NCBI GenBank assembly: GCA_900696595.1
Contig: CAADGT010000143.1
Coordinates: forward strand, 1-64,000
Direction: 5' to 3'
DNA from: an uncultured Chloroflexota bacterium
GTDB taxonomy: Bacteria > Chloroflexota > Anaerolineae > Anaerolineales > Villigracilaceae
Length of the DNA stretch: 64,000 nucleotides
Shown here: positions 8,212 to 15,128 of the stretch, one piece after another
Layout: the number at the start of each line of letters is the position of its first letter
How positions within the stretch are numbered: the first letter of the stretch is position 1
Notes under the pieces: generated by a model
Told to the model about the DNA's origin: nothing
Databases searched by the model: none
The model's input: the letters and a program-made list of their open reading frames with translations, nothing else
Position numbers and translations under genes: made by a program

Positions 8212-11200
8212 GTGAAAATCTCATCGTCGAAATTAATTCCCGCCGTCGTCATTCTGGCTTGCGTCATGTTCGCAAGCGAGGCGCCGAACGCGCGCGCCCA
8301 AAGCGATCGCATCGTCTTTGCCGTCATCGGCGATTACGGCGTGGCGGGGCAACCTGAAGCGGACGTGGCGAACCTCGTCAAAGGCTGGAACCCGGATTTC
8401 ATCGTCACCACCGGAGACAACAATCAAATAGACCAGTCGGATCGAATGGACGACAACATCGGGCAGTATTACCACGAATATCTTGTGAACTACGCCGGAA
8501 AATATGGAGAGGGTTCGCAAACCAGAAGGTTCTTCCCAACCCCCGGAAACCACGATTGGACAAGCGGCGGGCTTGGTCTCTATCTCAAATATTTCAACCT
8601 GCGGGAGGACGAAAGGTATTACGAATTCACGCAGGGACCCGTTCGCTTTTTCATGTTGAACAGCAACCGCGAAGAGCCGGACGGCGTGGACATCAAATCG
8701 CAACAGGCGATCTGGCTGCGGAAGGCGTTGACCTCCTCCGCCTCGCCGTTCAACGTCGTTGTGTTCCATCATCCGCCGTACACATCCGGCTGGCACCGCG
8801 CGGCAGACTGGATGCGCTGGCCGTTCGGCGAATGGGGCGCGGATATCGTCCTGACCGGGCATAATCATCTTTACGAACGACTGGAAGCGAACGGACTGCC
8901 CTACATCACCAACGGGCTGGGCGGCGCGGAAATTTATAAATTTGAATCAATCGTCCCCGAAAGCCGCGCGCGCTTCAATCAGGATCACGGCGCAATGCTG
9001 GTGGAGGCAACCAGCCAGTACATGCGCTTCCGCATGTTCACCCGCGCGGGCGCGCTTGTGGACGAATACATCCTCGGCGACGCGGCGCCCTTTGTCTCTT
9101 CGATCGCCCGCCTCGACCGCGACCCATCCAACGCGGGCGTCGTCAATTATCAGGCGACATTCACCGACGCGGTCACAGGCGTGGACGCCTCCGACTTCGT
9201 CCTGACAGGCGGCGCGGGAATCGCAAACGTGAGCGGATCGGGAAACTCTTACGTCGTCTCAGTCAACACAGGCGGGGATGGAATTCTGCGCCTCGACCTC
9301 GCCGACGACGACTCCATCGCCTCGAGCCTCGGACTCCCTTTGGGCTGGGAGGGCGCAACCAACGGCAACTTCAGCGGAGAAACCTATACGGTGGATAAAA
9401 CTCCGCCCGCGATTCTTTCCATCGCGCGCGCGACTCCCAGTCCGACCAACGCCGCCTCGGTGGATTTTGTCGTGACGTTCAACGAATCCGTGTCCGGCGT
9501 TGACCTTGCGGACTTCGCCATCTCCACAACCAGCGGCGCGGCGCTGACTGGAATCAACGGCGCGGGGGCGAGTTATATCGTCACAGTCGCAACGGGGAAC
9601 GGAAACGATACTCTGCGCCTCGATTTTGTGGACAATGATTCGATTCTTGATCCGGCGGGCAACACGACGCTTGCAGGATTTTCCAATGGCGAATCCTACG
9701 CGGTGGATCGCGCCGCGCCGGTCGTCGCATCCATCGCGCCGGTTGGCGGGGCAGACGCTTCCAGCGTGGACTTCGCCGTCAGTTTTTCAGAACCCGTCAT
9801 CGGCGTGGACGGAGGCGATTTTTTCCTCCAAACGATGAACGGCGCGACGATCACAAACATCGCGGGGGGCGGAAGTCAATACGTCGTCTCGGTTGCGATC
9901 CAGCCGGGGAGCGACAGCATCCGACTCGATGTTGCGGATAACGACAGCATCGCGGATGAGATCGGCAATCCGCTGGGCGGGGCGGGGTCTGGCAACGGAA
10001 ATTTTATGGGCGGCATTCACAACGCCTCCATTGCGACGCCCATCGTGACTTCGATCATCCGCGCCAGCGCAAACCCGACCAATGCGGCGACGGCGGCTTT
10101 TATTGTCACTTTTTCGGAAATTGTCGAGGGTGTGGACGCGGGCGATTTCGTGCTGACGAACGGAACGATCAGGGATATTCAGAATTTGAGTCCGTTCTTC
10201 GTTGTGAACGTGGAAACCGGCGCGGTGGATGGAGAGATGCGGCTCGACCTTGTGGACGATGACAGCATCCATAACGCGGAGGGAGTCGCGCTGGGCGGGA
10301 GCGGCGCGGGGGACGGGAATTTCAGCGGCGAAGCGTTTACGCTTGACCGCGCGGCGCCGCAGGTCGCTTCGATCATCCGCGCGGGCAATAATCCAACGCT
10401 CGGCCCAACGGCGGATTTTATCGTTACATTTTCCGAACCCGTGCTTGGCGTGGAATCAAGCGACTTCACGATAACAGGATCGAATGTGATTCTCTCGTCC
10501 GTCGTCAACCTGCAAAACGCGGACCCGTTTTATTGGGTCACGGCGACAATCGGCGCGGGTTCGGGGACGATAAGACTCGATCTTTTCGATAACGGGAACA
10601 TCACAGACCGGGCGGGGAATCTTCTGGCGAATAACGGATTCATAACCGGCGAAAGTTTTACGCTGGCGAAGACGACTGTGGATTTTTCCGCGCCCGTTAT
10701 CGCGGCGATTCCGGGCAACCTGACCAATAACGCCTTTTCTCCCCCATCCTGGTCTGTCGTCCCGGACGCGAGAGCCTACGAAGTCTTCATCGCCCGCGAC
10801 AGCGGATTCTCAAAAATCGTACTGGCGCAAACCATCGAAGGCGCGACGCTAACCATGCAAATTCCCCTGCCGGACGGCGGTTACTACATGAAAGTCCGCG
10901 CCTACAACGCGAACCTTGATCCCGGAAAATTCAGCGGGACGTATTTCTTCACGCTGGATGCGACTCCGCCCGCCGCGCCAGCCCTGAAGCGTCCTAAAAA
11001 CGGAACCTCCACCCCCCGCCGTCCGCAACTGGAATGGAAATCCGTCGGCGGCGCGGCGAGGTACGAAGTGCAAATTGACAATAACGCCGATTTCTCCAGC
11101 CCCGAGTTTACGACGACAACCGCAAAAACATTCGTCCAGTCGAAGACGTTGATGGGCAGGATGTATTACTGGAGAGTGAGGGCAAAGGACGCGGCCGGAA

Positions 11201-11244
11201 ACTGGAGCGCGTGGTCGGCGGTGCTGAGTTTCAACGTGAGGTAG
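8212..11244 (+). CDS. Secreted metallophosphatase with Ig-like repeats and FN3-like C-terminus
   Basis: GTG 8212 is taken as the start because AAGGAG lies at 8201-8206, five bases upstream; an ATG at 8191 is in frame. The 1010-residue protein begins with a signal peptide (KISSSKLIPAVVILACVMF, cut near 'ARAQS'). Residues about 30-280 are a calcineurin-like phosphoesterase with metal-binding motifs 'GDYG', 'TGDNN', 'GNHDW', 'HHPPY' and 'GHNHLYER'. About five modules of 95-110 residues follow, each with the pattern 'VDFxVTFSExVxGVDxxDF ... LRLDxxDDDSI'. The last 200 residues hold two FN3-like modules with 'YEVFIARDSGFS' and 'YEVQIDNNADFS'. Likely an extracellular phosphatase or nucleotidase; the substrate is unknown. 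Confidence 0.85.
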   Translation: MKISSSKLIPAVVILACVMFASEAPNARAQSDRIVFAVIGDYGVAGQPEADVANLVKGWNPDFIVTTGDNNQIDQSDRMDDNIGQYYHEYLVNYAGKYGEGSQTRRFFPTPGNHDWTSGGLGLYLKYFNLREDERYYEFTQGPVRFFMLNSNREEPDGVDIKSQQAIWLRKALTSSASPFNVVVFHHPPYTSGWHRAADWMRWPFGEWGADIVLTGHNHLYERLEANGLPYITNGLGGAEIYKFESIVPESRARFNQDHGAMLVEATSQYMRFRMFTRAGALVDEYILGDAAPFVSSIARLDRDPSNAGVVNYQATFTDAVTGVDASDFVLTGGAGIANVSGSGNSYVVSVNTGGDGILRLDLADDDSIASSLGLPLGWEGATNGNFSGETYTVDKTPPAILSIARATPSPTNAASVDFVVTFNESVSGVDLADFAISTTSGAALTGINGAGASYIVTVATGNGNDTLRLDFVDNDSILDPAGNTTLAGFSNGESYAVDRAAPVVASIAPVGGADASSVDFAVSFSEPVIGVDGGDFFLQTMNGATITNIAGGGSQYVVSVAIQPGSDSIRLDVADNDSIADEIGNPLGGAGSGNGNFMGGIHNASIATPIVTSIIRASANPTNAATAAFIVTFSEIVEGVDAGDFVLTNGTIRDIQNLSPFFVVNVETGAVDGEMRLDLVDDDSIHNAEGVALGGSGAGDGNFSGEAFTLDRAAPQVASIIRAGNNPTLGPTADFIVTFSEPVLGVESSDFTITGSNVILSSVVNLQNADPFYWVTATIGAGSGTIRLDLFDNGNITDRAGNLLANNGFITGESFTLAKTTVDFSAPVIAAIPGNLTNNAFSPPSWSVVPDARAYEVFIARDSGFSKIVLAQTIEGATLTMQIPLPDGGYYMKVRAYNANLDPGKFSGTYFFTLDATPPAAPALKRPKNGTSTPRRPQLEWKSVGGAARYEVQIDNNADFSSPEFTTTTAKTFVQSKTLMGRMYYWRVRAKDAAGNWSAWSAVLSFNVR

Positions 11245-11302
11245 ACCGATCAGGCAGTGTCTCTTCGCTTTGGAATAATTTTTATGATATTTATATAGAA
11301 TA

Positions 11303-11331
11303 TTGACAAGACCCGGCAGGGAAGTTATACT
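11303..11331 (+). promoter_or_regulatory. Strong sigma70-type promoter giving a probable leaderless mRNA
   Basis: TTGACA (11303-11308), a 17-nt spacer and TATACT (11326-11331). The -10 box ends 7 nt before ATG 11339, so the predicted transcription start falls at or next to the A of the start codon, and there is no Shine-Dalgarno. Confidence 0.8.
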
Positions 11332-11338
11332 CTCCCGC

Positions 11339-11962
11339 ATGAAATCCACGCGCGACAAGATTTTACAGAGCCTGCTCAAGAAACCGAAATCCACCATTAA
11401 CGATCTCGCCGAAGCGGTGGGCATCAACCCAATCTCCGTCCGGCATCATTTGAACAACCTGCAAATGGAGGGGTTGGTCGAATCGCAGGAGGAACGACAC
11501 GGGGTCGGGCGTCCGCGTCTGGTTTACTTATTGACCGACGAAGGCGTGGAGCGCTTCCCCACTCGTTACCTGCAATTGACGACGCGCCTCATCTCCCAGA
11601 TGAAGGAAGCCATTCCAGGCCCGATGGTGAGCAAACTCTTCGGGCAGATCGCTGAAGATCTGGCGGACGAATATGCGAATGACATCAAGGGCTTGAACAT
11701 GGAAGAACGGCTTGATCTTCTGAAAAACCTGCTGGCTCAGGAAGGTTTCACCGTGGAGTGGGAAAGGAAGAACGGGCAATATCAGATCCACGAAATTTCA
11801 TGCCCCTATTACCAGATCGGCATGGCGCACCCCGAGGTCTGCACGGTGGATCAGACTCTGATCTCGAAAATGCTCGCGCTCCCGGTAAACAAGGTTCAAT
11901 GCATCCTCGACGGCGGCGCGCACTGCACGTACGTCGTCCAACCGACAGGGAAAACCAAATAA
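11339..11962 (+). CDS. SufR-like winged-helix transcriptional regulator with C-terminal cysteine cluster
   Basis: A 207-residue regulator. Residues about 1-75 form a winged helix ('TINDLAEAVGINPISVRHHLNNLQMEGLVE') followed by the 'GVGRPRLVYLLTDEG' wing typical of the SufR/ArsR-like group. The C-terminal third carries four cysteines, in 'EISCPYY', 'PEVCTVD', 'KVQCILD' and 'GAHCTYV', with spacings 12, 19 and 7. Known SufR proteins bind an Fe-S cluster through C-terminal cysteines and repress suf operons; the spacing here differs. The next gene, 13 nt downstream, encodes a MIP18/SufT-like Fe-S assembly factor, which supports control of Fe-S biogenesis. The ATG at 11339 is chosen over 11303, which would overlap the -35 box. 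Confidence 0.85.
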   Translation: MKSTRDKILQSLLKKPKSTINDLAEAVGINPISVRHHLNNLQMEGLVESQEERHGVGRPRLVYLLTDEGVERFPTRYLQLTTRLISQMKEAIPGPMVSKLFGQIAEDLADEYANDIKGLNMEERLDLLKNLLAQEGFTVEWERKNGQYQIHEISCPYYQIGMAHPEVCTVDQTLISKMLALPVNKVQCILDGGAHCTYVVQPTGKTK

Positions 11963-11975
11963 ACACGAGGCTACC

Positions 11976-12323
11976 ATGAGCGAAACCCCCACCAACGAAA
12001 TTCAATGGACGATCCACTCCACCCACCCGGACCTGGTAAAACAGGCGCGGGCGAGTCTTTCCGAGGTAATTGACCCTGAGATCGGAATGAACATCATCCA
12101 ATTGGGGCTTGTGCGCGATATTGAGATCGAGAACAGCATGGCGCGCGTCAAGATGATCCTGACCACGCCCTTCTGTCCCTATGGACCCGCCATGATCGAG
12201 ATGACAAAAGCCAAAGCCACCGAAGGCTTGAACATGCCCGTCACCGTGGAGTTGGGCATGGACATGTGGGACTTCTCCATGATGGAGGACCCGTCGGCGC
12301 TGGATTGGGGGATGTATAGTTGA
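11976..12323 (+). CDS. MIP18/DUF59 family Fe-S cluster assembly protein (SufT-like)
   Basis: A 115-residue protein with the family core 'VIDPEIGMNIIQLGLVRDIEIE' and the conserved cysteine loop 'LTTPFCPYGPAMIE'. Such proteins help maturation of Fe-S proteins in the cytosol. It sits 13 nt after the SufR-like regulator and ends before an intrinsic terminator, so the two genes form a complete two-gene operon. No sufBCDS genes are in this window; a regulator paired only with SufT-like protein suggests it acts as an Fe-S status module. Confidence 0.88.
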   Translation: MSETPTNEIQWTIHSTHPDLVKQARASLSEVIDPEIGMNIIQLGLVRDIEIENSMARVKMILTTPFCPYGPAMIEMTKAKATEGLNMPVTVELGMDMWDFSMMEDPSALDWGMYS

Positions 12324-12339
12324 GGTAGTTGAGTAGGTT

Positions 12340-12373
12340 GACGCCATCCATACCGGACGGCGTCTTTTTTTTT
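12340..12373 (+). terminator. Intrinsic terminator of the SufR-like/MIP18 operon
   Basis: GACGCCATCC pairs with GGACGGCGTC (one mismatch) and a run of ten T follows from 12364. It lies 17 nt after the stop codon. Confidence 0.85.
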
Positions 12374-12406
12374 CATCCCCATCCGTCATGTCCTCGGCAA
12401 TAGAGC

Positions 12407-12433
12407 GTAAGTCGGAATGACATTCCGACTTAC
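12407..12433. repeat. Perfect 13-bp palindrome overlapping the xre-cupin stop codon
   Basis: GTAAGTCGGAATG (12407-12419), one base, CATTCCGACTTAC (12421-12433). The right arm contains the stop codon of the minus-strand gene. No T-run follows, so it is not a standard terminator. It may mark the end of the gene or be a dispersed element inserted at the 3' end. Confidence 0.7.
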
Positions 12434-13035
12434 TTCTTCCAGTGCGTCGCGTGCGGTTCCTCCCCCTCGGCAAACCCCGAAATAACGATCAGGACATTCG
12501 CGACGGCGTTGGAGGGATTCTTCCAGCGATGTCTCAACTTCGAGGCGAAGAGCAAACTGTCCCCCGGTTCGAGGCGGAAGGTTTCCTTCTCCACCATGTA
12601 TTCCAAATGACCGCGCAGGCAGAAGACGAATTCATGTCCCGCATGGACGATGTCGTTGGGACCACACGAGGCGCCGCTGTCCAGCGTCAACACAAAGGGC
12701 GCGACCTGCCCGGAAAACCGCTCGCCGCCCAGGGCTTCGAACACGCCGCGCGTAAAGGGCAGGCGCGCGCGTTCGTCGCCTTTTAAAAACACAATCTGTT
12801 TCTTTTCGGATTCCACGCCAAAGAACGCGGTGATGGGAACGCCCAACGCGCCCGCCAGTTTATACAATGTGCTGACCGAGGGCGAAGTTCTGCCGCGCTC
12901 GATCATCGAAAGCGCGTTGGCGGAAAGCCCGCTGCGCGCAGCAAGCGTCCGCATGGAGACGCCGCCCGCTTCGCGCAGTTCCCTGAGCCTTGTCGCCACA
13001 TCCACCGAAATCGCATCCCTTTGAAACGCTTCCAT
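12430..13035 (-). CDS. XRE-family regulator with C-terminal cupin domain
   Basis: A 201-residue protein: helix-turn-helix at about 10-70 ('LRELREAGGVSMRTLAARSGLSANALSMIERGRTSPS' region) and a cupin at about 110-190 ('HAGHEFVFCLRGHLEYMV', 'LEPGDSLLFASKLRHRWKN'). This architecture is common in regulators of sulfur, amino-acid and polyamine metabolism where the cupin binds the effector. GGAGG is 8 nt before ATG 13035. It is divergent from the arsR-led cytochrome operon, so it may control that operon as well as itself. The effector is unknown. Confidence 0.88.
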   Translation of the reverse strand: MEAFQRDAISVDVATRLRELREAGGVSMRTLAARSGLSANALSMIERGRTSPSVSTLYKLAGALGVPITAFFGVESEKKQIVFLKGDERARLPFTRGVFEALGGERFSGQVAPFVLTLDSGASCGPNDIVHAGHEFVFCLRGHLEYMVEKETFRLEPGDSLLFASKLRHRWKNPSNAVANVLIVISGFAEGEEPHATHWKK

Positions 13036-13076
13036 TAATAACGCCTCCAGCCGCCTTCAATCTCGCGCCCATCTTA

Positions 13077-13171
13077 TGTGACATTAAACAAAACTAAATA
13101 TGACACACTCCACTATTGTACAACACGCCGCGACTGTATGATGGGATTGAAATATTCGTTTATTCGCATAT
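13077..13171. promoter_or_regulatory. Divergent control region between xre-cupin and arsR
   Basis: The gap holds two direct copies of TRTGACA spaced 22 bp (TGTGACA 13077-13083; TATGACA 13099-13105), about two helical turns, and an imperfect inverted repeat ATATTCG (13152-13158) / CGCATAT (13165-13171). The direct repeats are candidate sites for the XRE protein and the inverted repeat for the ArsR protein, whose operators are usually short AT-rich dyads. A weak promoter, TTGTAC with TATGAT, faces arsR. All assignments here are inferred from position and symmetry. Confidence 0.4.
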
Positions 13172-13268
13172 AAGCAGGCAGTCATGGGCAACCGCTCATG
13201 GCGGCGTCCCCGCCGCCGGGGACTGCGGCGGGAGCATCCAGGAAAGTCATAAAAGCAGGCAGTCATGG
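13172..13268 (+). repeat. 16-bp direct repeat duplicating the arsR ribosome-binding/start region around a GC-rich palindromic element
   Basis: AAGCAGGCAGTCATGG occurs at 13172-13187 and again at 13253-13268, exactly 81 bp apart. Each copy contains a start codon; the second is the arsR start. The 65 bp between them carry a GC-rich dyad (13194-13235) that is closely related to 57347-57387 in front of ccdA. The arrangement looks like insertion of a small palindromic element with duplication of its target. Confidence 0.75.
13184..13252 (+). CDS. Possible 22-residue Arg-rich leader peptide upstream of arsR
   Basis: The first copy of the duplicated start region opens a frame at ATG 13184 that ends at TAA 13250-13252, twelve nt before the arsR ATG. 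Nine of 22 residues are Arg (MGNRSWRRPRRRG...). It has the same upstream sequence as arsR, so a ribosome could initiate here, and reinitiate at arsR. Whether it is translated or regulates anything is unknown. Confidence 0.3.
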   Translation: MGNRSWRRPRRRGLRREHPGKS

Positions 13269-13612
13269 TCTCGCCCACCCTCAAACAGGAAATCACCCAA
13301 CTCGAAGCCAATTTTTGCGCGGCGCTTTCCGATCCCAACCGGCTGTTGATCCTCTACGCCCTGAGCGACTCGCCGCGCAACGTGACCGAACTCTCCACCG
13401 AACTTGGCTTGAACCAGCCTACTGCGTCGCGTCATCTCAAAATTTTGCGCGACCGCGGGCTGGTCAACACCGCGCGCAGCGGAACCACCGTCACCTACAG
13501 CCTGACCGACCCAAGGTTGATCCAGGCGTTGGACATTATGCGCAACATCATGCGCGACCGCCTCGCCTATCAATCCAGCCTGATCAACGAAACCATACAG
13601 GAGAATGTATGA
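13265..13612 (+). CDS. ArsR-family winged-helix repressor
   Basis: A 115-residue ArsR/SmtB-like protein with 'LSDPNRLLILYALSDSPRNVTELSTELGLNQPTASRHLKILRDRGLVNTARSGTTVTYSL' core spread over residues 20-80. It has a single cysteine (near residue 18), so it lacks the two-cysteine persulfide switch known for SqrR/BigR and also a clear metal site. Its stop overlaps the start of the octaheme cytochrome gene by 4 nt (ATGA), so it is the first gene of the operon and very probably its regulator. Confidence 0.9.
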   Translation: MVSPTLKQEITQLEANFCAALSDPNRLLILYALSDSPRNVTELSTELGLNQPTASRHLKILRDRGLVNTARSGTTVTYSLTDPRLIQALDIMRNIMRDRLAYQSSLINETIQENV

Positions 13613-15048
13613 AGAACTTTCGCCTCCCTTCCTGGACTTTGGGACTCACCGGCATCATCCTGCTGATTCTCGTCCCAGTCCTTTACTTCCTCCCCCGCGC
13701 CCAGACGAAGAACGACCCCGCCGACTACCTGCCCGTCAAGCCCGTCCATGTGGATCACAGCGACATCGTCAAGGGCGAATTCAAAACGGGACAGGACGTA
13801 ACCCGCGCCTGCCTCAAATGTCACGAGGAGGCTTCCACGCAAATGATGGCGACGACTCACTGGACATGGGAATCGAAGGAATTCGACGTCCCCTGGCGCG
13901 AAGAACCCGTAACCATCGGCAAAGCCAACCAGATCAACAACTTCTGCATCGGCTCGCAGGGCAACGAAATCCGTTGCGCCACCTGTCACGCAGGCTACGG
14001 CTGGGAGGAGGGCAGGCAAATTCAACAAATCAACCCGGAGAACGTGGACTGCCTCGCCTGTCACGCGGACATGAACGTTTATACCAAAGGCGAATACGGC
14101 AACCCCGCCGAAGGCGTGGATCTGCTCGCCGCAGCGCGTTCGGTCAAATCGTCAACGCGCGAAAACTGCGGAGCCTGCCACTTCGACGGCGGCGGCGGCA
14201 ACGGCGTCAAACATGGCGACCTCGACGAAAGCCTGTACTTCCCAAACGAATCGCTCGACGTTCACATGGGCGGCGAAGCGGACATGCAATGCAGCGACTG
14301 CCACTGGACGAAAGATCACCAAATCCTCGGGCGCATGTTGGCGGACAACTACACCATCGAACCGCAGGAACAAGTTTCATGCGAGCAATGCCATGTAAAC
14401 CAACAGCATGAAGACAAACGCATCAACACCCATCTTTCTTCCGTCGCCTGCCAGACCTGTCACAGCCCCGCGCTCGCGCTCGAAGACCCGACCAAAGTCA
14501 CATGGGACTGGTCGCAAGCCGGACAGGAGGGACGCGAAGACGACCACTTCACCTATCTCAAGATCAAGGGCGAATTCACCTACGATAAAAACTTCGCGCC
14601 CACCTATCTATGGTTCAACGGAAACAACGAATACCGTTACCTGCTCGGCGATCCCATCGGCGAAAATGGCATCACCTACATCAACAAACCTGCCGGGAAC
14701 ATCGCCGACCCCGGCGCAAAAATCTTCCCCTTCAAACTTCATGTCGCGCAACAACCTTACGACATAAAAAATAATTATTTACTGCAACCCATCACCGCAG
14801 GCGAAGGCGGCTTCTGGACGACCTTCGACTGGGATAGCGCCTTCGAACTCGCGCAGGAAAGAATTGGACTCGAATACAGCGGCGAATACGGCTTCACCAC
14901 CACCTACATGTACTGGCCCACCACCCATATGGTTCAATCCGCTGAAGACGCCCTCCTGTGCGAATCCTGCCACGGCGAAAACGGGCGCATGGATTGGGAA
15001 GCGCTCGGCTACCCCGGCGACCCGATTGAGTGGGGAGGGAGGAAGTAG
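13609..15048 (+). CDS. Membrane-anchored octaheme cytochrome c, tetrathionate-reductase (Otr) family
   Basis: A 479-residue protein with one N-terminal membrane helix (about 9-29) and eight CxxCH haem sites, starting near residues 68, 123, 148, 187, 228, 258, 281 and 451. The patterns 'CATCHAGYGW', 'VDCLACHAD', 'CGACHFDGGGG..VKHGDLD', 'DVHMGG' and 'CSDCHW' match the octaheme tetrathionate reductase family, whose founding member reduces tetrathionate and also nitrite or hydroxylamine in vitro. A free Cys at about residue 113 ('NNFCIGS') is a candidate for the active-site cysteine of that family. It should sit outside the membrane, taking electrons from the cytochrome b fusion encoded next. The long open frame upstream to 13198 is ignored because arsR occupies it. 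Confidence 0.88.
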   Translation: MKNFRLPSWTLGLTGIILLILVPVLYFLPRAQTKNDPADYLPVKPVHVDHSDIVKGEFKTGQDVTRACLKCHEEASTQMMATTHWTWESKEFDVPWREEPVTIGKANQINNFCIGSQGNEIRCATCHAGYGWEEGRQIQQINPENVDCLACHADMNVYTKGEYGNPAEGVDLLAAARSVKSSTRENCGACHFDGGGGNGVKHGDLDESLYFPNESLDVHMGGEADMQCSDCHWTKDHQILGRMLADNYTIEPQEQVSCEQCHVNQQHEDKRINTHLSSVACQTCHSPALALEDPTKVTWDWSQAGQEGREDDHFTYLKIKGEFTYDKNFAPTYLWFNGNNEYRYLLGDPIGENGITYINKPAGNIADPGAKIFPFKLHVAQQPYDIKNNYLLQPITAGEGGFWTTFDWDSAFELAQERIGLEYSGEYGFTTTYMYWPTTHMVQSAEDALLCESCHGENGRMDWEALGYPGDPIEWGGRK

Positions 15049-15056
15049 GGATGTTG

Positions 15057-15095
15057 CAAGTTACGAGATACGAGTTACGAGTAACCTGTAACTTG
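15057..15095 (+). repeat. Palindromic repeat in the first intercistronic gap
   Basis: CAAGTTAC (15057-15064) pairs with GTAACTTG (15088-15095), with a nested GTTAC/GTAAC dyad. The surrounding words (GAGATACGAGTTACGAG) recur in other gaps of the window. It lies in the 80-nt gap between the octaheme and heptaheme genes. Confidence 0.6.
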
Positions 15096-15128
15096 TACCA
15101 TGTAACACGTAACCCCAAGGAATCAACC

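Noticed and set aside
13198-13608. Extension of the octaheme gene upstream to 13198
   Set aside because: The arsR gene occupies this DNA in another frame with a clear winged helix, and a signal anchor starts at 13609.
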